Positions 43,331-52,356 are shown, counted from the first letter of the stretch. The stretch: DNA of 64,000 bases from an uncultured Pelagibacteraceae bacterium (GCA_902532195.1 CACAHE010000006.1:1-64000), one strand, 5' to 3'. The notes: a model not told the origin generated them from the sequence alone. A program made the numbers and translations.

Positions 43331-44475
43331 GAAAAAAGTTTATCTGAAAGATTTTCTAATTTTTCTCCCCAAAAAACTTCTTTTTGTATTCTTTTAAAGT
43401 CAAGGTCAAAGACTGTAGACATGGCTGATGCATAAATAGATCTAGCATCAATTGTTGAATTTAAGTCTCTACCCTCAAACAGTTCTTTTCTTTTTAAACC
43501 TGGCCAATCTGAATAAACTTGGGCTTTTTTAACTAAACCACCTGCCATTAATACTGCAGATGCATACCCATGTTCGGTTCCATTACTGCTATTTTGTTTA
43601 ATTGTTCTTCCAAACTCAGTCAGAGTAACAATTAAAGAGTTTTTAAATGTTTCACTGTTCATTGATTGTTTTAAACCTTTTAAAATATTATCAAATTCGT
43701 GCAGGCAGTCAGCATGTGCGCCATTTGTAGCTCCTTGAGCTGCATGAGTATCAAATCCATCAACTTCGAATACGGCAACTCTTGGACCATTAGGTTTTGA
43801 AAGTTTTTTTCCAGCGTTTAACGCTAAATCAAAATTATCTCTTGAACTATAAGCATCAAATTCTCTTTTTTTGATTATTTCGAGTGTATCATTTAAAAGT
43901 TCTTCGTTATGTTCTATATAAGATCTTTTAATCTCATCTAAAATTTCTGCTCTAGGTATTGTACCTTTGACAGGGTAATAATTATCATTCATGGGTACAC
44001 CTCTAATAAGCAGAGGCATCGGTAAAGCTAAAGCTAATCCATCTCCTTTCAAATTGGCTAGTTTCATTCCTCGACCAAGCCATCCTGTTTTAATTTGATA
44101 AGGGACATTTCCTCCAGACTCCATCAAGTTTTGACCATCAAAATGAGATCTTCCTGTATAAGGGATGCTTGTAGCATGTACAGCTGCAGCTAAATTTTTA
44201 TCCCATAGTCTTTTAAAATCATCTAATGCTGGATGTAAATCAAAATCATTTGTTAAAGTTAGTGTACGATCAAGATTAATTTTACTTCTTAATTTTTCAA
44301 ATCTTTTATCATTTTTAACTGGTATAGCACAAAGACCATCCATACCTCCACGTAACATAATTACTATTAAGTTTTTTTTATTTTTATTACTTCCTAATAA
44401 AGGAGATCCAAAACCTGCAAAATATAATGAGGTAAATATAGTTGATTTTAAAAAATTTCTTCTATTTATTTTCAT
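43327..44475 (-). CDS. DUF1501 family protein (Tat-exported)
   Basis: A 382-residue protein of the DUF1501 family, related to alkaline-phosphatase-type sulfatases. INRRNFLKSTIFTSLYF is a twin-arginine signal. LIVIMLRGGMDGLCAIP, FDGQNLMESGG and LTEFGRTIKQNSSNGTEHG are family hallmarks, the last holding likely metal ligands. Function unknown; the gene is nearly always paired with a DUF1800 gene, as here, where it overlaps by 4 bp. Both probably act outside the cytoplasm. Confidence 0.9.
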   Translation of the reverse strand: MKINRRNFLKSTIFTSLYFAGFGSPLLGSNKNKKNLIVIMLRGGMDGLCAIPVKNDKRFEKLRSKINLDRTLTLTNDFDLHPALDDFKRLWDKNLAAAVHATSIPYTGRSHFDGQNLMESGGNVPYQIKTGWLGRGMKLANLKGDGLALALPMPLLIRGVPMNDNYYPVKGTIPRAEILDEIKRSYIEHNEELLNDTLEIIKKREFDAYSSRDNFDLALNAGKKLSKPNGPRVAVFEVDGFDTHAAQGATNGAHADCLHEFDNILKGLKQSMNSETFKNSLIVTLTEFGRTIKQNSSNGTEHGYASAVLMAGGLVKKAQVYSDWPGLKRKELFEGRDLNSTIDARSIYASAMSTVFDLDFKRIQKEVFWGEKLENLSDKLFS

Positions 44476-45911
44476 GCTTTTAAAAACTCCGGATGGTTAA
44501 ATAATAATGTATGTTTGTCGTAAGGTTGATAGCTATCCTTATTATTTAAATATTTTAATATTTTATCAGGATTACTAAAGTTTTTTGAAACAATTTTTTC
44601 ATAAAATTCAAAATTATTATTATCTGATTTCTTATAAGCATAACTTCTATTAGCATAAACTAATCTTCTTATTAACAATTCTGGAGATAACCAATCTACA
44701 GAATCATCTGACCATCCGTTAGGTTGTTTCGCTCTATAAGGATGGTGACCAAGTTCTTTAAGTAACTTTTCTGGAGCTCTTTGTTGTTTTGTTGGTCTGT
44801 GACCCAAAGTATAGCTATCCATTATTTCTTTTGATGGCGGCCATTTTAAATCTGCTATTTTAGCTATTTGAACAAACCAGTTTTCAGGGGTCTGAAATTT
44901 TTTATATTTATCATTGTATTCAAATGCAACTTTAATTGCGGCTTTATGTATCTCTGGTAAAAAACCATCAGATTTTTTAAAAGCTTTAATGATTGGATCT
45001 TTCATAGATTGTGTGGGTTGATCTGTGATCAAGAATTTACACAATCTCATTGCGACAAAATCCCTACAATTTGGATGATTAACCAAATCTTTAATTATAG
45101 TTGCTAATGATTTTTTTCCTGATTTATATTCTTTTCCTAAAACAATTTTTTTTCCTGGTTGGTGATAGTCATAATTAAACCAAATGTTACCAGTTTCTAG
45201 TTGGCTTCTACTCCACTTTCGCTGCCATCCAGTCATAATATAAGCAAGTTGAATTACATCTTCTTGAGTATAACCTGCAGTAGGAGAAACAGTATGTAGC
45301 TCCAAAAGTTCTCGTGCATGGTTTTCGTTTATGCTCGCTGGTTCTTTCTTTTTTATTCTCCATTGAGCTCTAGCAGTTTTGCTCTTTGGGCCAGCACTTT
45401 CACTATTATCCAAATGGTGGATCATTGCCCAGGAGGTAGTCACATCGTAAACCATTTTATCAAATGATTGATTTAAGTTAGGTCTGATTATTTCTCTATG
45501 ATATGCACCTGTAGAATAATTCGCTAAAAAATCTTTTTCACTTATTGCAAAAAAATTACTCCAAAAATACCAAAGTTTTGTTAGAACTGGATTTAATCCA
45601 TTAATTGCTTCATCATGTCTAATACTTATTTCCAAAGACTCCCAAAATTTTTGTCCAGTTTCATGTCTTAATTGATTTTTTTTAATTTTGTAAATAACTT
45701 TATCATTTTTATATTTTTTTCTTAATTTTTTTCTATCATTATAAATATAATCTCTGTAATGTTTTCTTAATTCTTTTTCTAAATAAATTTTTCCATTCCA
45801 AGATAATTTTGGAACATTATTTACTTGGTCTAAAGCCCAATTTAAAGGATCTTCAGGTATAACTTCGCTCGGTGCTATACCAAATGCAACTTTTCTAAAA
45901 AAATTTTTCAT
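44472..45911 (-). CDS. DUF1800 family protein
   Basis: A 479-residue protein of the DUF1800 family. ENHARELLELHTVSPTAGYTQEDVIQLAYIMTGW is the conserved core, along with LWYFWSNFFAIS and PNGWSDDSVDWLSPELLIRR. Family function is unknown; it always travels with DUF1501. The N-terminus (FFRKVAFGIAPSEVIPED) shows no clear signal peptide, so export may depend on its partner. First gene of the pair; divergent from dhaL by 65 bp. Confidence 0.9.
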   Translation of the reverse strand: MKNFFRKVAFGIAPSEVIPEDPLNWALDQVNNVPKLSWNGKIYLEKELRKHYRDYIYNDRKKLRKKYKNDKVIYKIKKNQLRHETGQKFWESLEISIRHDEAINGLNPVLTKLWYFWSNFFAISEKDFLANYSTGAYHREIIRPNLNQSFDKMVYDVTTSWAMIHHLDNSESAGPKSKTARAQWRIKKKEPASINENHARELLELHTVSPTAGYTQEDVIQLAYIMTGWQRKWSRSQLETGNIWFNYDYHQPGKKIVLGKEYKSGKKSLATIIKDLVNHPNCRDFVAMRLCKFLITDQPTQSMKDPIIKAFKKSDGFLPEIHKAAIKVAFEYNDKYKKFQTPENWFVQIAKIADLKWPPSKEIMDSYTLGHRPTKQQRAPEKLLKELGHHPYRAKQPNGWSDDSVDWLSPELLIRRLVYANRSYAYKKSDNNNFEFYEKIVSKNFSNPDKILKYLNNKDSYQPYDKHTLLFNHPEFLKA

Positions 45912-45976
45912 ATTTAATAAGTTTAAGTTAATATATATAATTTGTAATTAAAACTAAAGATTTATAAAAATGAAAA

Positions 45977-46570
45977 ATGCTTAATAAGATTAAATTAATA
46001 AATATTTTTCAAAAATTATTGGATGAAGCTAAAAATTCTTATGATGAATTTAATTCAGTAGATGGAAAAATTGGAGATGGCGATTTAGGGGTTACAATTC
46101 TACATGGTCTAGAAGAAGTAAATAACAACATTGGTAAATTTAGTGATGATATGGGTGCAAATTTTATGCTCTGTTCTCAGGCATTTGTTAAAAAATCTGG
46201 CTCTAGCTTCGGTACTTTAATAGCTTTTTCATTTATGAATATATCAAAAAATTTAAAAGGAAAATCAGAGTGCAACCATGAAGATATCCTATCTATTTTT
46301 GAAATTTCATTAAAAACAATTCTTGAAAGAGGAAAGACTAATCTTGGAGATAAAACTATAGCTGATAGTTTAGATTTAATAATAAAAAAGCTAAAAGATA
46401 CACAAAATTATTCAGAAGCATTTAAGTCTGCAACAAAACAGGCTTTAGATGATTTTAAAGGAAAAAAAATCAAGATAGGACGAGCGAGAATGTTTGAAGA
46501 TAAAACTAAGGATTTGGATGATCCTGGAATGTTTGCTTTAAACAAACTATCTTCTATTAAAATTGAATAA
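45977..46570 (+). CDS. dhaL: Dihydroxyacetone kinase ADP/ATP-binding subunit (DhaL)
   Basis: A 197-residue helical DhaL domain. VDGKIGDGDLGVTILHG carries the DGD metal-nucleotide site and the second set lies near RARMFEDKTKDLDDPGMFAL. DhaL supplies the phosphoryl group to dihydroxyacetone held by DhaK. In this window dhaK is about 13 kb away on the same strand, not adjacent as is usual. No DhaM/PTS subunit is present, so an ATP-dependent version is likely. Full length. Confidence 0.88.
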   Translation: MLNKIKLINIFQKLLDEAKNSYDEFNSVDGKIGDGDLGVTILHGLEEVNNNIGKFSDDMGANFMLCSQAFVKKSGSSFGTLIAFSFMNISKNLKGKSECNHEDILSIFEISLKTILERGKTNLGDKTIADSLDLIIKKLKDTQNYSEAFKSATKQALDDFKGKKIKIGRARMFEDKTKDLDDPGMFALNKLSSIKIE

Positions 46571-46613
46571 TTATTGTCTTGATTGAAGATTTATAAACAA
46601 ATAAAGTAAATAT

Positions 46614-46778
46614 ATGCAAATAATCGGATACATATTAATTGGACTTGGAATAATAGATTTCTTATTAGGAAATTTTGGAAACATGAATCTAACTGGATTT
46701 ATGGGACCACTTTCATCTTTTACACCTATCATATTGATAGTAGTTGGAGGTTTGTTAACTAGAGTCGGAAACCAATAG
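46614..46778 (+). CDS. Tiny membrane protein, 54 residues
   Basis: Too short for the ORF track. Reads MQIIGYILIGLGII at the start and ends TRVGNQ, with two hydrophobic helices (about 2-18 and 36-50) separated by a glycine/proline turn. No family recognised. It is the first of four consecutive tiny membrane-protein genes on the plus strand after dhaL. Confidence 0.5.
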   Translation: MQIIGYILIGLGIIDFLLGNFGNMNLTGFMGPLSSFTPIILIVVGGLLTRVGNQ

Positions 46779-46784
46779 ATATTA

Positions 46785-46937
46785 ATGTCTCAATACGGAT
46801 ATAGTTTTAAAGGTAAATATTTTATTTTAGGTGCTATTGGTGTGCTTGGTTTAATTTTTACTGATGGATGGTTGCAAATTATTTTTGGTATTTACACATT
46901 AGGATGTGTTATTGGTGCAATAAAAGGTGATAATTAA
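46785..46937 (+). CDS. Tiny membrane protein, 50 residues
   Basis: Too short for the ORF track. Starts MSQYGYSFKGKYFILG and ends GAIKGDN. Two short hydrophobic segments (about 12-26 and 29-45) suggest a helical hairpin. Six bases after the preceding tiny gene, so probably co-translated. Function unknown. Confidence 0.5.
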   Translation: MSQYGYSFKGKYFILGAIGVLGLIFTDGWLQIIFGIYTLGCVIGAIKGDN

Positions 46938-47020
46938 GTTTATCTATCAATAAATATTCCCTTAAAATCAACAATAAAATTTATAGACTAAGTTATTAGG
47001 TTAATGATATTTTATTAATA

Positions 47021-47161
47021 ATGGAATCTGATGATAACAATAATAAAAAAAATAAACCTCTTAGTATTCGGGGTATACCTATTATAGCGATAGTTTTTCC
47101 GCCTCTAGGATTATTAATGTTATTAAAATATTTGTTAAACAAAAATAAAAAGGAGGATTAA
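47021..47161 (+). CDS. Tiny membrane protein, 46 residues
   Basis: Too short for the ORF track. A charged Asn/Lys-rich N-terminus (MESDDNNNKKNK) precedes one hydrophobic helix (IPIIAIVFPPLGLLMLL) and a basic tail. The stop codon directly abuts the next start. The gene's last codons encode a perfect AAGGAGGA ribosome-binding site for the following gene. Confidence 0.45.
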   Translation: MESDDNNNKKNKPLSIRGIPIIAIVFPPLGLLMLLKYLLNKNKKED

Positions 47162-47338
47162 ATGGAAAGATTGGGTGGTTTATTTGGAATGTTGTTAATT
47201 GCAGCAAGTACTGCTGCATGGTTTACTCATTTATTTGTGTGCTTTTCTGATGACAGATGGGGTTTTTTAATTGCAGGAGCAATTATGTTTCCAATAGCAA
47301 TTGTACACGGTGTTGGTATTTGGTTTGGCGCTTGGTAA
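47162..47338 (+). CDS. Tiny membrane protein, 58 residues
   Basis: Too short for the ORF track. Begins MERLGGLFGMLLIAAS and ends IWFGAW, with two hydrophobic segments (about 4-26 and 33-55) around a charged turn (SDDRWG). An unusually strong ribosome-binding site (AAGGAGGATTA) precedes its ATG, supporting real translation. It has a YggL/phage-holin-like size but no recognised family. Confidence 0.55.
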   Translation: MERLGGLFGMLLIAASTAAWFTHLFVCFSDDRWGFLIAGAIMFPIAIVHGVGIWFGAW

Positions 47339-47374
47339 ATATCAATTTGGGTTAATAAAGAAAGAATTTGATAA

Positions 47375-47770
47375 ATGAAAAAAATCTATTCAAAGGTAGT
47401 TACCTTAATTTTATTTTTAGTTATCTGTAATTATTCTTTTGCTGTAGAAAAAATGTACTATTGTTCAGAAATAGAAACCCGAGGATTTGAACCAACGGAA
47501 AAATTTAAATCATATAAATATAAACCCGGACGGTTTAAAGCAAAAATTGATATTAATAATAATTTTTTTAGTAGCGAAGATCTTATGTTGACTCATACAA
47601 AATGTGAAAGAATGATAAGTAAATGGAAAGATTTAATGCAATGCAGAACTACATATGGATCTTTTTTTGTATTAAATACAAAGAATCTTAAATTTGCTTA
47701 TACTAATTTAATAGGCATATATGGTAATGACAGTGTTCTTTTAGCACATGGAACATGTGAGGAGTTTTAA
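47375..47770 (+). CDS. Secreted hypothetical protein with cysteines
   Basis: A 131-residue protein with a signal peptide of about 23 residues (ending SFAVE). The mature part has four cysteines (YYCSE, TKCER, MQCRT, GTCEE) that likely form two disulfides, so it should be periplasmic. The final GTCEEF closes the protein. No family recognised. It is followed after 50 bp by a DUF805 gene. Confidence 0.6.
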   Translation: MKKIYSKVVTLILFLVICNYSFAVEKMYYCSEIETRGFEPTEKFKSYKYKPGRFKAKIDINNNFFSSEDLMLTHTKCERMISKWKDLMQCRTTYGSFFVLNTKNLKFAYTNLIGIYGNDSVLLAHGTCEEF

Positions 47771-47820
47771 AAGCAGACAACTTCATTTACAGAATATATA
47801 AATTAGTTTATTAATTCATT

Positions 47821-48186
47821 ATGAATTTTACTCAGTCAATAGAAGTATGTTTTAAAAAATTTTCTGTTTTTGATGGCAGAGCAAGAAAATCTGAGTTTTG
47901 GTGGTTTCAATTATTTTGTATAATTGCACAAATTGTTGGAGGAGTACTTGATCAGTTATTTGGTTATACTGAAACTGGAGCATTTGAATGGGTAGCATAC
48001 ATCATAATACTTTTACCAAGTTTAGCAGTTGGTGCGAGAAGACTTCATGATACTGGTAGATCGGGTTGGTGGCAACTTCTATATCTTACAATTATAGGTG
48101 TTATTGTTCTTATAGTTTGGTGGGTTGCAGATGGAGAGAAGAAAAATAATAAATTCGGACAACCAATTAAAATAAAAAAAAGTTAA
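47821..48186 (+). CDS. DUF805 family inner-membrane protein
   Basis: A 121-residue membrane protein with about four helices. The N-terminal FDGRARKSEFWWFQLF and LAVGARRLHDTGRSGWWQLL are the signatures of DUF805 (YhaH/YhaI). Function is unknown; these proteins are widespread in the inner membrane of proteobacteria. It ends 41 bp before a convergent small membrane-protein gene. Confidence 0.9.
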   Translation: MNFTQSIEVCFKKFSVFDGRARKSEFWWFQLFCIIAQIVGGVLDQLFGYTETGAFEWVAYIIILLPSLAVGARRLHDTGRSGWWQLLYLTIIGVIVLIVWWVADGEKKNNKFGQPIKIKKS

Positions 48187-48227
48187 AATCACCTGGCAAC
48201 AGAACGCCCCTATTCTTTAGTTATAAA

Positions 48228-48452
48228 TTATCCTTTAGAAAATTTTTTTATTATTGTTTTAAAGTTATGAATCAGACCACCTAGTCCAAATACTATAGGT
48301 AAAACAATTATATAAAATTGAAGACCTCCCTTATATTTATCTTGTAGAAAAACTTCAAAAGAATTAGCAAGACCAATAAAATCCAATATGAACATAATTG
48401 CAATCAAACCAACGCAACCTTTCCAAAAATATGTCATATTAAGAAATGGCAT
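48228..48452 (-). CDS. Small membrane protein with three helices or fewer
   Basis: About 74 residues if started at MPFLNMTYFW. The ORF track uses an upstream Met at 48476 that would overlap the hydrolase gene by 20 bp; the start at 48452 leaves a 4-bp gap and is preferred, though either is possible. Two clear hydrophobic segments (GLIAIMFILDFIGLA and YIIVLPIVFGLGGLI). Likely the last gene of the operon with the secreted hydrolase. No family recognised. Confidence 0.55.
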   Translation of the reverse strand: MPFLNMTYFWKGCVGLIAIMFILDFIGLANSFEVFLQDKYKGGLQFYIIVLPIVFGLGGLIHNFKTIIKKFSKG

Positions 48453-48456
48453 TTTT

Positions 48457-49449
48457 TCATTTTCTAGAGATCTCACTATCGACAGTTAGTATTTTATCAT
48501 TAATAAGACTTTCTCTAATAAATTCTAAAACTAGTTTCTGGTGTGGCCATGAACATTTGGAAAATACTATCCAATGACCATTTTTTAATTTTTGACCATC
48601 CCAACGTTGTTTACATTGCTTTCCATTTACTTTAACACCTTTTTCATACTCAAACCATTTTACTCCTGGAATATCAGCAATCCATTTAAGGTCTGTTGAA
48701 GTTGCTTTCCAGTCATGAGTAAGATCATCCGGACTTGCAAAAACTAAAGAGTTTGCATGCTCTGCAGTTTTTAATTCATCTACTAAATATTGTCTAACAG
48801 GATTATTTTCTTCACTAGGCCAACAATTAGGATTAAACGCAATGGTTCCCCCAAATAGTTCTTTTTTAAATGCTGCATATCTTATTGCATTCCAAGCACC
48901 ACAAGAATGACCTGCTAAAAAAATTTGTTTAAAAGGAACTCCATTAGAGTTAAATTTTTTAACCACTTCTTCAGTAACATTCATCCGAACATCAGTTGAG
49001 AGGTTTCTTAAATACTCTTGCCAATAAGGACATTTTAAAGTGTGCCCAAAACCCTTTTTAATACATTTTTTAGCTGAAGCTTTAAATTTTCGTCCAGCCT
49101 CTCGTCCTCCTGTTGCATCAAGATGTCTAGTGTTTGTAATTAAACAATTCATCCACACAACTACTTCTTTATCTCCAATTTTTGCTCCTGAGAGCATAGA
49201 AATAAAGGTTAGATCTTCGCTTTGGTTACAAAATTTTTCTTTCGTTTCATTGCCACCATGATTCCAAATTAATAATATTTTGTTTTCAGGATTGTCAATA
49301 TTATAACCTTTAGTCAATTTAAATGCTTTACCCTTTAGGTCAGATGAAATAAATCCACTACTTTTTGAACCAAGTTGCTTGGCCTGGACTGATAAACTTA
49401 TATTGAAAAATAACAAACCCAGAACCACGATCCCTAAAAGTTTTTTCAT
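48457..49449 (-). CDS. Secreted alpha/beta-hydrolase-like protein
   Basis: A 330-residue exported protein with a signal peptide of about 23 residues (ending VQAKQ). IFLAGHSCGAWNAIRYAA is a nucleophile-elbow motif (Gly-His-Ser-Cys-Gly), LLIWNHGGNETKEKFC resembles the oxyanion region, and GHWIVFSKCSWPHQ may hold the catalytic His. Several Cys suggest disulfides in the periplasm. Substrate unknown. It overlaps the 54-residue gene upstream by 4 bp. Confidence 0.7.
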   Translation of the reverse strand: MKKLLGIVVLGLLFFNISLSVQAKQLGSKSSGFISSDLKGKAFKLTKGYNIDNPENKILLIWNHGGNETKEKFCNQSEDLTFISMLSGAKIGDKEVVVWMNCLITNTRHLDATGGREAGRKFKASAKKCIKKGFGHTLKCPYWQEYLRNLSTDVRMNVTEEVVKKFNSNGVPFKQIFLAGHSCGAWNAIRYAAFKKELFGGTIAFNPNCWPSEENNPVRQYLVDELKTAEHANSLVFASPDDLTHDWKATSTDLKWIADIPGVKWFEYEKGVKVNGKQCKQRWDGQKLKNGHWIVFSKCSWPHQKLVLEFIRESLINDKILTVDSEISRK

Positions 49450-49610
49450 TTATTCTTGTTTCTCGTTTCTTCGTTTATGCTTTCACCGTAGTTTTTGATT
49501 TTTTCGTGCTCTTCTTGTTGTGCTTGTTTTTTCTCTTTAGCACGTTTTAAACTATAAACGATTATAAAAATAAACATTGCAAGACCAATAATGGTTAATG
49601 CTGTATTCAT
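49446..49610 (-). CDS. Small membrane-anchored protein, 54 residues
   Basis: Too short for the ORF track. It begins MNTALTIIGLAMFIFIIV, a single N-terminal helix, followed by a long charged cytoplasmic tail (RAKEKKQAQQEEHEKIKN) likely coiled coil. The stop overlaps the hydrolase start by 4 bp, which supports translation and an operon. The layout resembles small accessory subunits, but no family is recognised. Confidence 0.6.
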   Translation of the reverse strand: MNTALTIIGLAMFIFIIVYSLKRAKEKKQAQQEEHEKIKNYGESINEETRNKNK

Positions 49611-49680
49611 TTATTCGAAAGATACCATATTAGAGCTACTATTTCGATAACAATAATTACTTCGATCTTTTAAACTATAC

Positions 49681-50178
49681 TTATAGTTTATTAATTTTAG
49701 CTATCATTCCAGACTCGTAATGACCTGGTACGTTGCATGCTGCTTCAATATCAGTATCAGTGTTAAATTTCCAAATTAACTCAGCACTTTGACTTGGTTC
49801 TAATAAAACACTATTTGAGTGAGAATGACTCATTGAATGATCTGTTTTAGCTAATTCTTTCATTTTTTTTTTATCAATTCTATCACCCAATAAAATTTTA
49901 TTTTCTAGCATCTTCATCATTTTAGACTGATGTTTTAAATGCATTTTTTTAGTAGCTATATTAAATTCGTGAACTAATTCTCCATAATTGTAAACTATAA
50001 ATTTTATTGTTTCTCCTTTTTTTATTTTTATTTCTTTAGGTTCGTAATAATTGTCATACATTTTTACCTCAATGGTTCTATTTACTTCAGATAAGATTCC
50101 TTTCTCACCTATCATCTTCATGGATGAAGCAAATACAATGTTTGGAATTATAAAAAATATTAAGATTAATTTTTTCAT
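49681..50178 (-). CDS. Periplasmic cupredoxin-domain protein
   Basis: A 165-residue protein with a signal peptide of about 17 residues (ending VFASS). The plastocyanin-like fold is indicated by YYEPKEIKIKKGETIKFIV, GELVHEFNI (first copper His) and CNVPGHYESGMIAKI (Cys, His and Met ligands of a type I copper site). A Met/His-rich middle (KMHLKHQSKMMKM, DHSMSHSHS) may bind extra copper. It is 1 bp downstream of the exported msrB, so the pair likely belong to one operon. Electron carrier or copper chaperone. Confidence 0.85.
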   Translation of the reverse strand: MKKLILIFFIIPNIVFASSMKMIGEKGILSEVNRTIEVKMYDNYYEPKEIKIKKGETIKFIVYNYGELVHEFNIATKKMHLKHQSKMMKMLENKILLGDRIDKKKMKELAKTDHSMSHSHSNSVLLEPSQSAELIWKFNTDTDIEAACNVPGHYESGMIAKINKL

Positions 50179-50179
50179 A

Positions 50180-50635
50180 TTAATTTGATGGCTTAAAAAT
50201 TAAACAAAGACCATTGTTACAAAATCTCTTACCATTCTCACCAGGGCCATCTTCAAATACATGACCATGGTGTGCTCCACATTTTGCACAGTGATATTCA
50301 GTTCTTTTCATCCCAAATGAGTAGTCAATTTTGGTTTTAAATGCTCCTGGAAGAGCTTCAGAAAATGATGGCCACCCGGTACCACTGTCATATTTTGCAT
50401 TAGAGCTAAATAATTTAGCCTCGCAATTAGCACAGTGATAAAAACCAGATCTCTTTTCATGTAATAATATGCTAGTAAAAGGCTTCTCCGTACCTTCGTG
50501 AAAAAGTATTTTTTTTTGCTCTTCCGTAAGATTTTGATTTATTATTTTTTTTGTAGCTGAGTACAAATATTTATATGGCAGAAATAGCAATGAGAATATT
50601 GATAAACTAAATAATTTTAGAAATTTTCTTCTCAT
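50180..50635 (-). CDS. msrB: Peptide-methionine (R)-S-oxide reductase, exported
   Basis: About 151 residues when started at MRRKFLKLFSL; the ORF track extends 17 residues further without support. The RRKFLKLFSLSIFSLLFLPY start looks like a Tat or Sec export signal. The MsrB domain has two zinc CxxC pairs (CANCEAKLF, CAKCGAHHGH), GTGWPSF and the catalytic cysteine in KRFCNNG. It reduces methionine-R-sulfoxide in proteins, here probably in the periplasm. The Met-rich cupredoxin next door is an obvious client. Confidence 0.88.
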   Translation of the reverse strand: MRRKFLKLFSLSIFSLLFLPYKYLYSATKKIINQNLTEEQKKILFHEGTEKPFTSILLHEKRSGFYHCANCEAKLFSSNAKYDSGTGWPSFSEALPGAFKTKIDYSFGMKRTEYHCAKCGAHHGHVFEDGPGENGKRFCNNGLCLIFKPSN

Positions 50636-50714
50636 CTTTTTAAAATATAATTTTTTATATGGAATTACAATGAGCTCCATTGACACAATATAATTTTCGT
50701 ATATTTAATTTTAA

Positions 50715-50816
50715 ATGAAAAAATATTTAAAATTTACGATTTATGGGATTGTCTATTTAGTTATAGTCTTAATTTTAGCTTATTATTTTTATAAAGAGGG
50801 AATCAGTATATTTTAA
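50715..50816 (+). CDS. Possible 33-residue single-helix membrane protein
   Basis: Too short for the ORF track: MKKYLKFTIYGIVYL then a hydrophobic stretch and a short KEGISIF tail. One membrane helix with a basic N-terminus. It overlaps the end of the convergent oxygenase-like gene by 14 bp. No ribosome-binding site is obvious, so it may be a chance ORF. Confidence 0.3.
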   Translation: MKKYLKFTIYGIVYLVIVLILAYYFYKEGISIF

Positions 50817-51525
50817 TTAAATTAGATTCAGATCTTTGTATGGGAGGATGAGTATTTGTTTGTATTTTTTTTACAAAAAATACTAAGGTTAATCTTTCCT
50901 CTTTACCTGAATAAAAAGAATTACATTTATGAAAATCTTTACCCGTATAAGTAATTAATCTATTAAATATATTATTAAACCTTACGCTTTCATCAAAATT
51001 TTTATTTGTGTCTATAATTAATTTTTTATAATCCTCTAAATCTTTTTCTGATAGTTCATTTTGTGATTTTTTATATAGAGTCACTTTTTTTTCTGCTAAT
51101 TCCTCTTCATGTTTATATTGATTGTTGGGCAACATTATAGATGTACCTGAATCTACATCTGCGCCTTCAGTCAAGTAAACCAAACCCACTATTGGATAAT
51201 CCCCGTCCTGATGTATTAAACCAGTATTTAAAATATTATTTTTATCTTTAGGATCAAAAGCACAAGTTTTTTGAAAGTACATTCCAACTTCATTCCAACT
51301 AACTTTTGTATGATTATAATCAAAAAATAAAGCAAAAAGTTTTGTTAAAAAAGAATTAAAAAACTGATTATGATTAATATGCAATTCTTCACTTCTTTTT
51401 CCTGGCCAAAATCCATTTGGACCTTTTTTATATTCAAATGAATTTGCAAATTTGACAACTTCTTCAGGTTTGCTAAAAAAATTATCTACTGATTGTACTT
51501 GAAAATACTTCGGTTGTTTTTTCAT
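50803..51525 (-). CDS. 2OG-Fe(II) oxygenase-like protein (DUF6445/phage-type)
   Basis: A 240-residue protein. LIHQDGDYPIVGLVYLTEGADVDSGTSIM gives an HxD pair on a beta strand, and DFHKCNSFYSGKEERLTLVFFV supplies the distal His and an Arg that would bind 2-oxoglutarate. This resembles DUF6445-type and cyanophage 2OG oxygenases of unknown substrate. Cytoplasmic, no signal peptide. It stands 25 bp after the ehuA-like ATPase gene on the same strand and may be read through from that operon. Confidence 0.6.
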   Translation of the reverse strand: MKKQPKYFQVQSVDNFFSKPEEVVKFANSFEYKKGPNGFWPGKRSEELHINHNQFFNSFLTKLFALFFDYNHTKVSWNEVGMYFQKTCAFDPKDKNNILNTGLIHQDGDYPIVGLVYLTEGADVDSGTSIMLPNNQYKHEEELAEKKVTLYKKSQNELSEKDLEDYKKLIIDTNKNFDESVRFNNIFNRLITYTGKDFHKCNSFYSGKEERLTLVFFVKKIQTNTHPPIQRSESNLIKIY

Positions 51526-51550
51526 TTTTTAAAACTAAATTATCACAATT

Positions 51551-52342
51551 TTAATTTGCATCAAGAACAGCATGAAGAAACTGTTTTGTTCTTTCATTTT
51601 TTGGATCACCAAATAATTGTTCAGGTGGACCTTGTTCAAAAATTTTTCCTTCATTAAAAAAACATACCCTATCAGATATTTCTCGAGCAAAACCCATTTG
51701 ATGGGTTACCATTATCATTGTAAGGTTATGTTCTTTATTTAATGATCTAATCACATTTAAAACTTCTCCAACTACTTCGGGGTCTAGGGCTGAAGTAATT
51801 TCATCTAGAAGCATTACCTTTGGTCTCATTGCCAATGCTCTTGCAATTGCAACACGTTGTTGTTGTCCTCCTGATAATCTTGATGGATGTTGGTCTTTTT
51901 TATCTGTTAAACCAACTAATTCTAATAAATCAAGAGCTCTTTCCTCCGCATCTTCTTTTTTCATTCCAAGAACTTCTACTGGAGCTTCAATACAATTTTG
52001 AAGTGCTGTCATATGAGGAAACAAATTAAATTGTTGAAACACCATGCCAATTTTTGATCTTCTTTCTCTTAAATATTTTTCATCAGCTTCAATTAATTTT
52101 CCATTTGAAGTCATATGAGTAAGTGTTTCACCATCTAAATGGATTACTCCTCCATTAATTTTTTCTAAAGTCATTAAAACTCTTAAAACAGTTGTTTTAC
52201 CAGAACCTGATGGACCAATAATTGAAACCATTTCATTTTTTTTAATATCTAAATTAAGTTTATCTAGAACTACAAGGTCGCCATACTGTTTAGTTACCTC
52301 ATCAAACTTAACTATAATTTCACCTGATTTTTTATTTTCCAT
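51551..52342 (-). CDS. ehuA: Ectoine-type ABC transporter ATP-binding protein
   Basis: A 263-residue ABC ATPase of the polar amino acid group. Walker A is GPSGSGKTT, the signature [15 protein letters not shown] and Walker [30 protein letters not shown] matches the amino-acid transporter subgroup. As last gene after binding protein and two permeases it matches ehuBCDA order. It might also serve the amino-acid permeases at 8-10 kb that lack an ATPase, though that is speculation. Confidence 0.85.
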   Translation of the reverse strand: MENKKSGEIIVKFDEVTKQYGDLVVLDKLNLDIKKNEMVSIIGPSGSGKTTVLRVLMTLEKINGGVIHLDGETLTHMTSNGKLIEADEKYLRERRSKIGMVFQQFNLFPHMTALQNCIEAPVEVLGMKKEDAEERALDLLELVGLTDKKDQHPSRLSGGQQQRVAIARALAMRPKVMLLDEITSALDPEVVGEVLNVIRSLNKEHNLTMIMVTHQMGFAREISDRVCFFNEGKIFEQGPPEQLFGDPKNERTKQFLHAVLDAN

Positions 52343-52356
52343 AATCTAAACCATTA

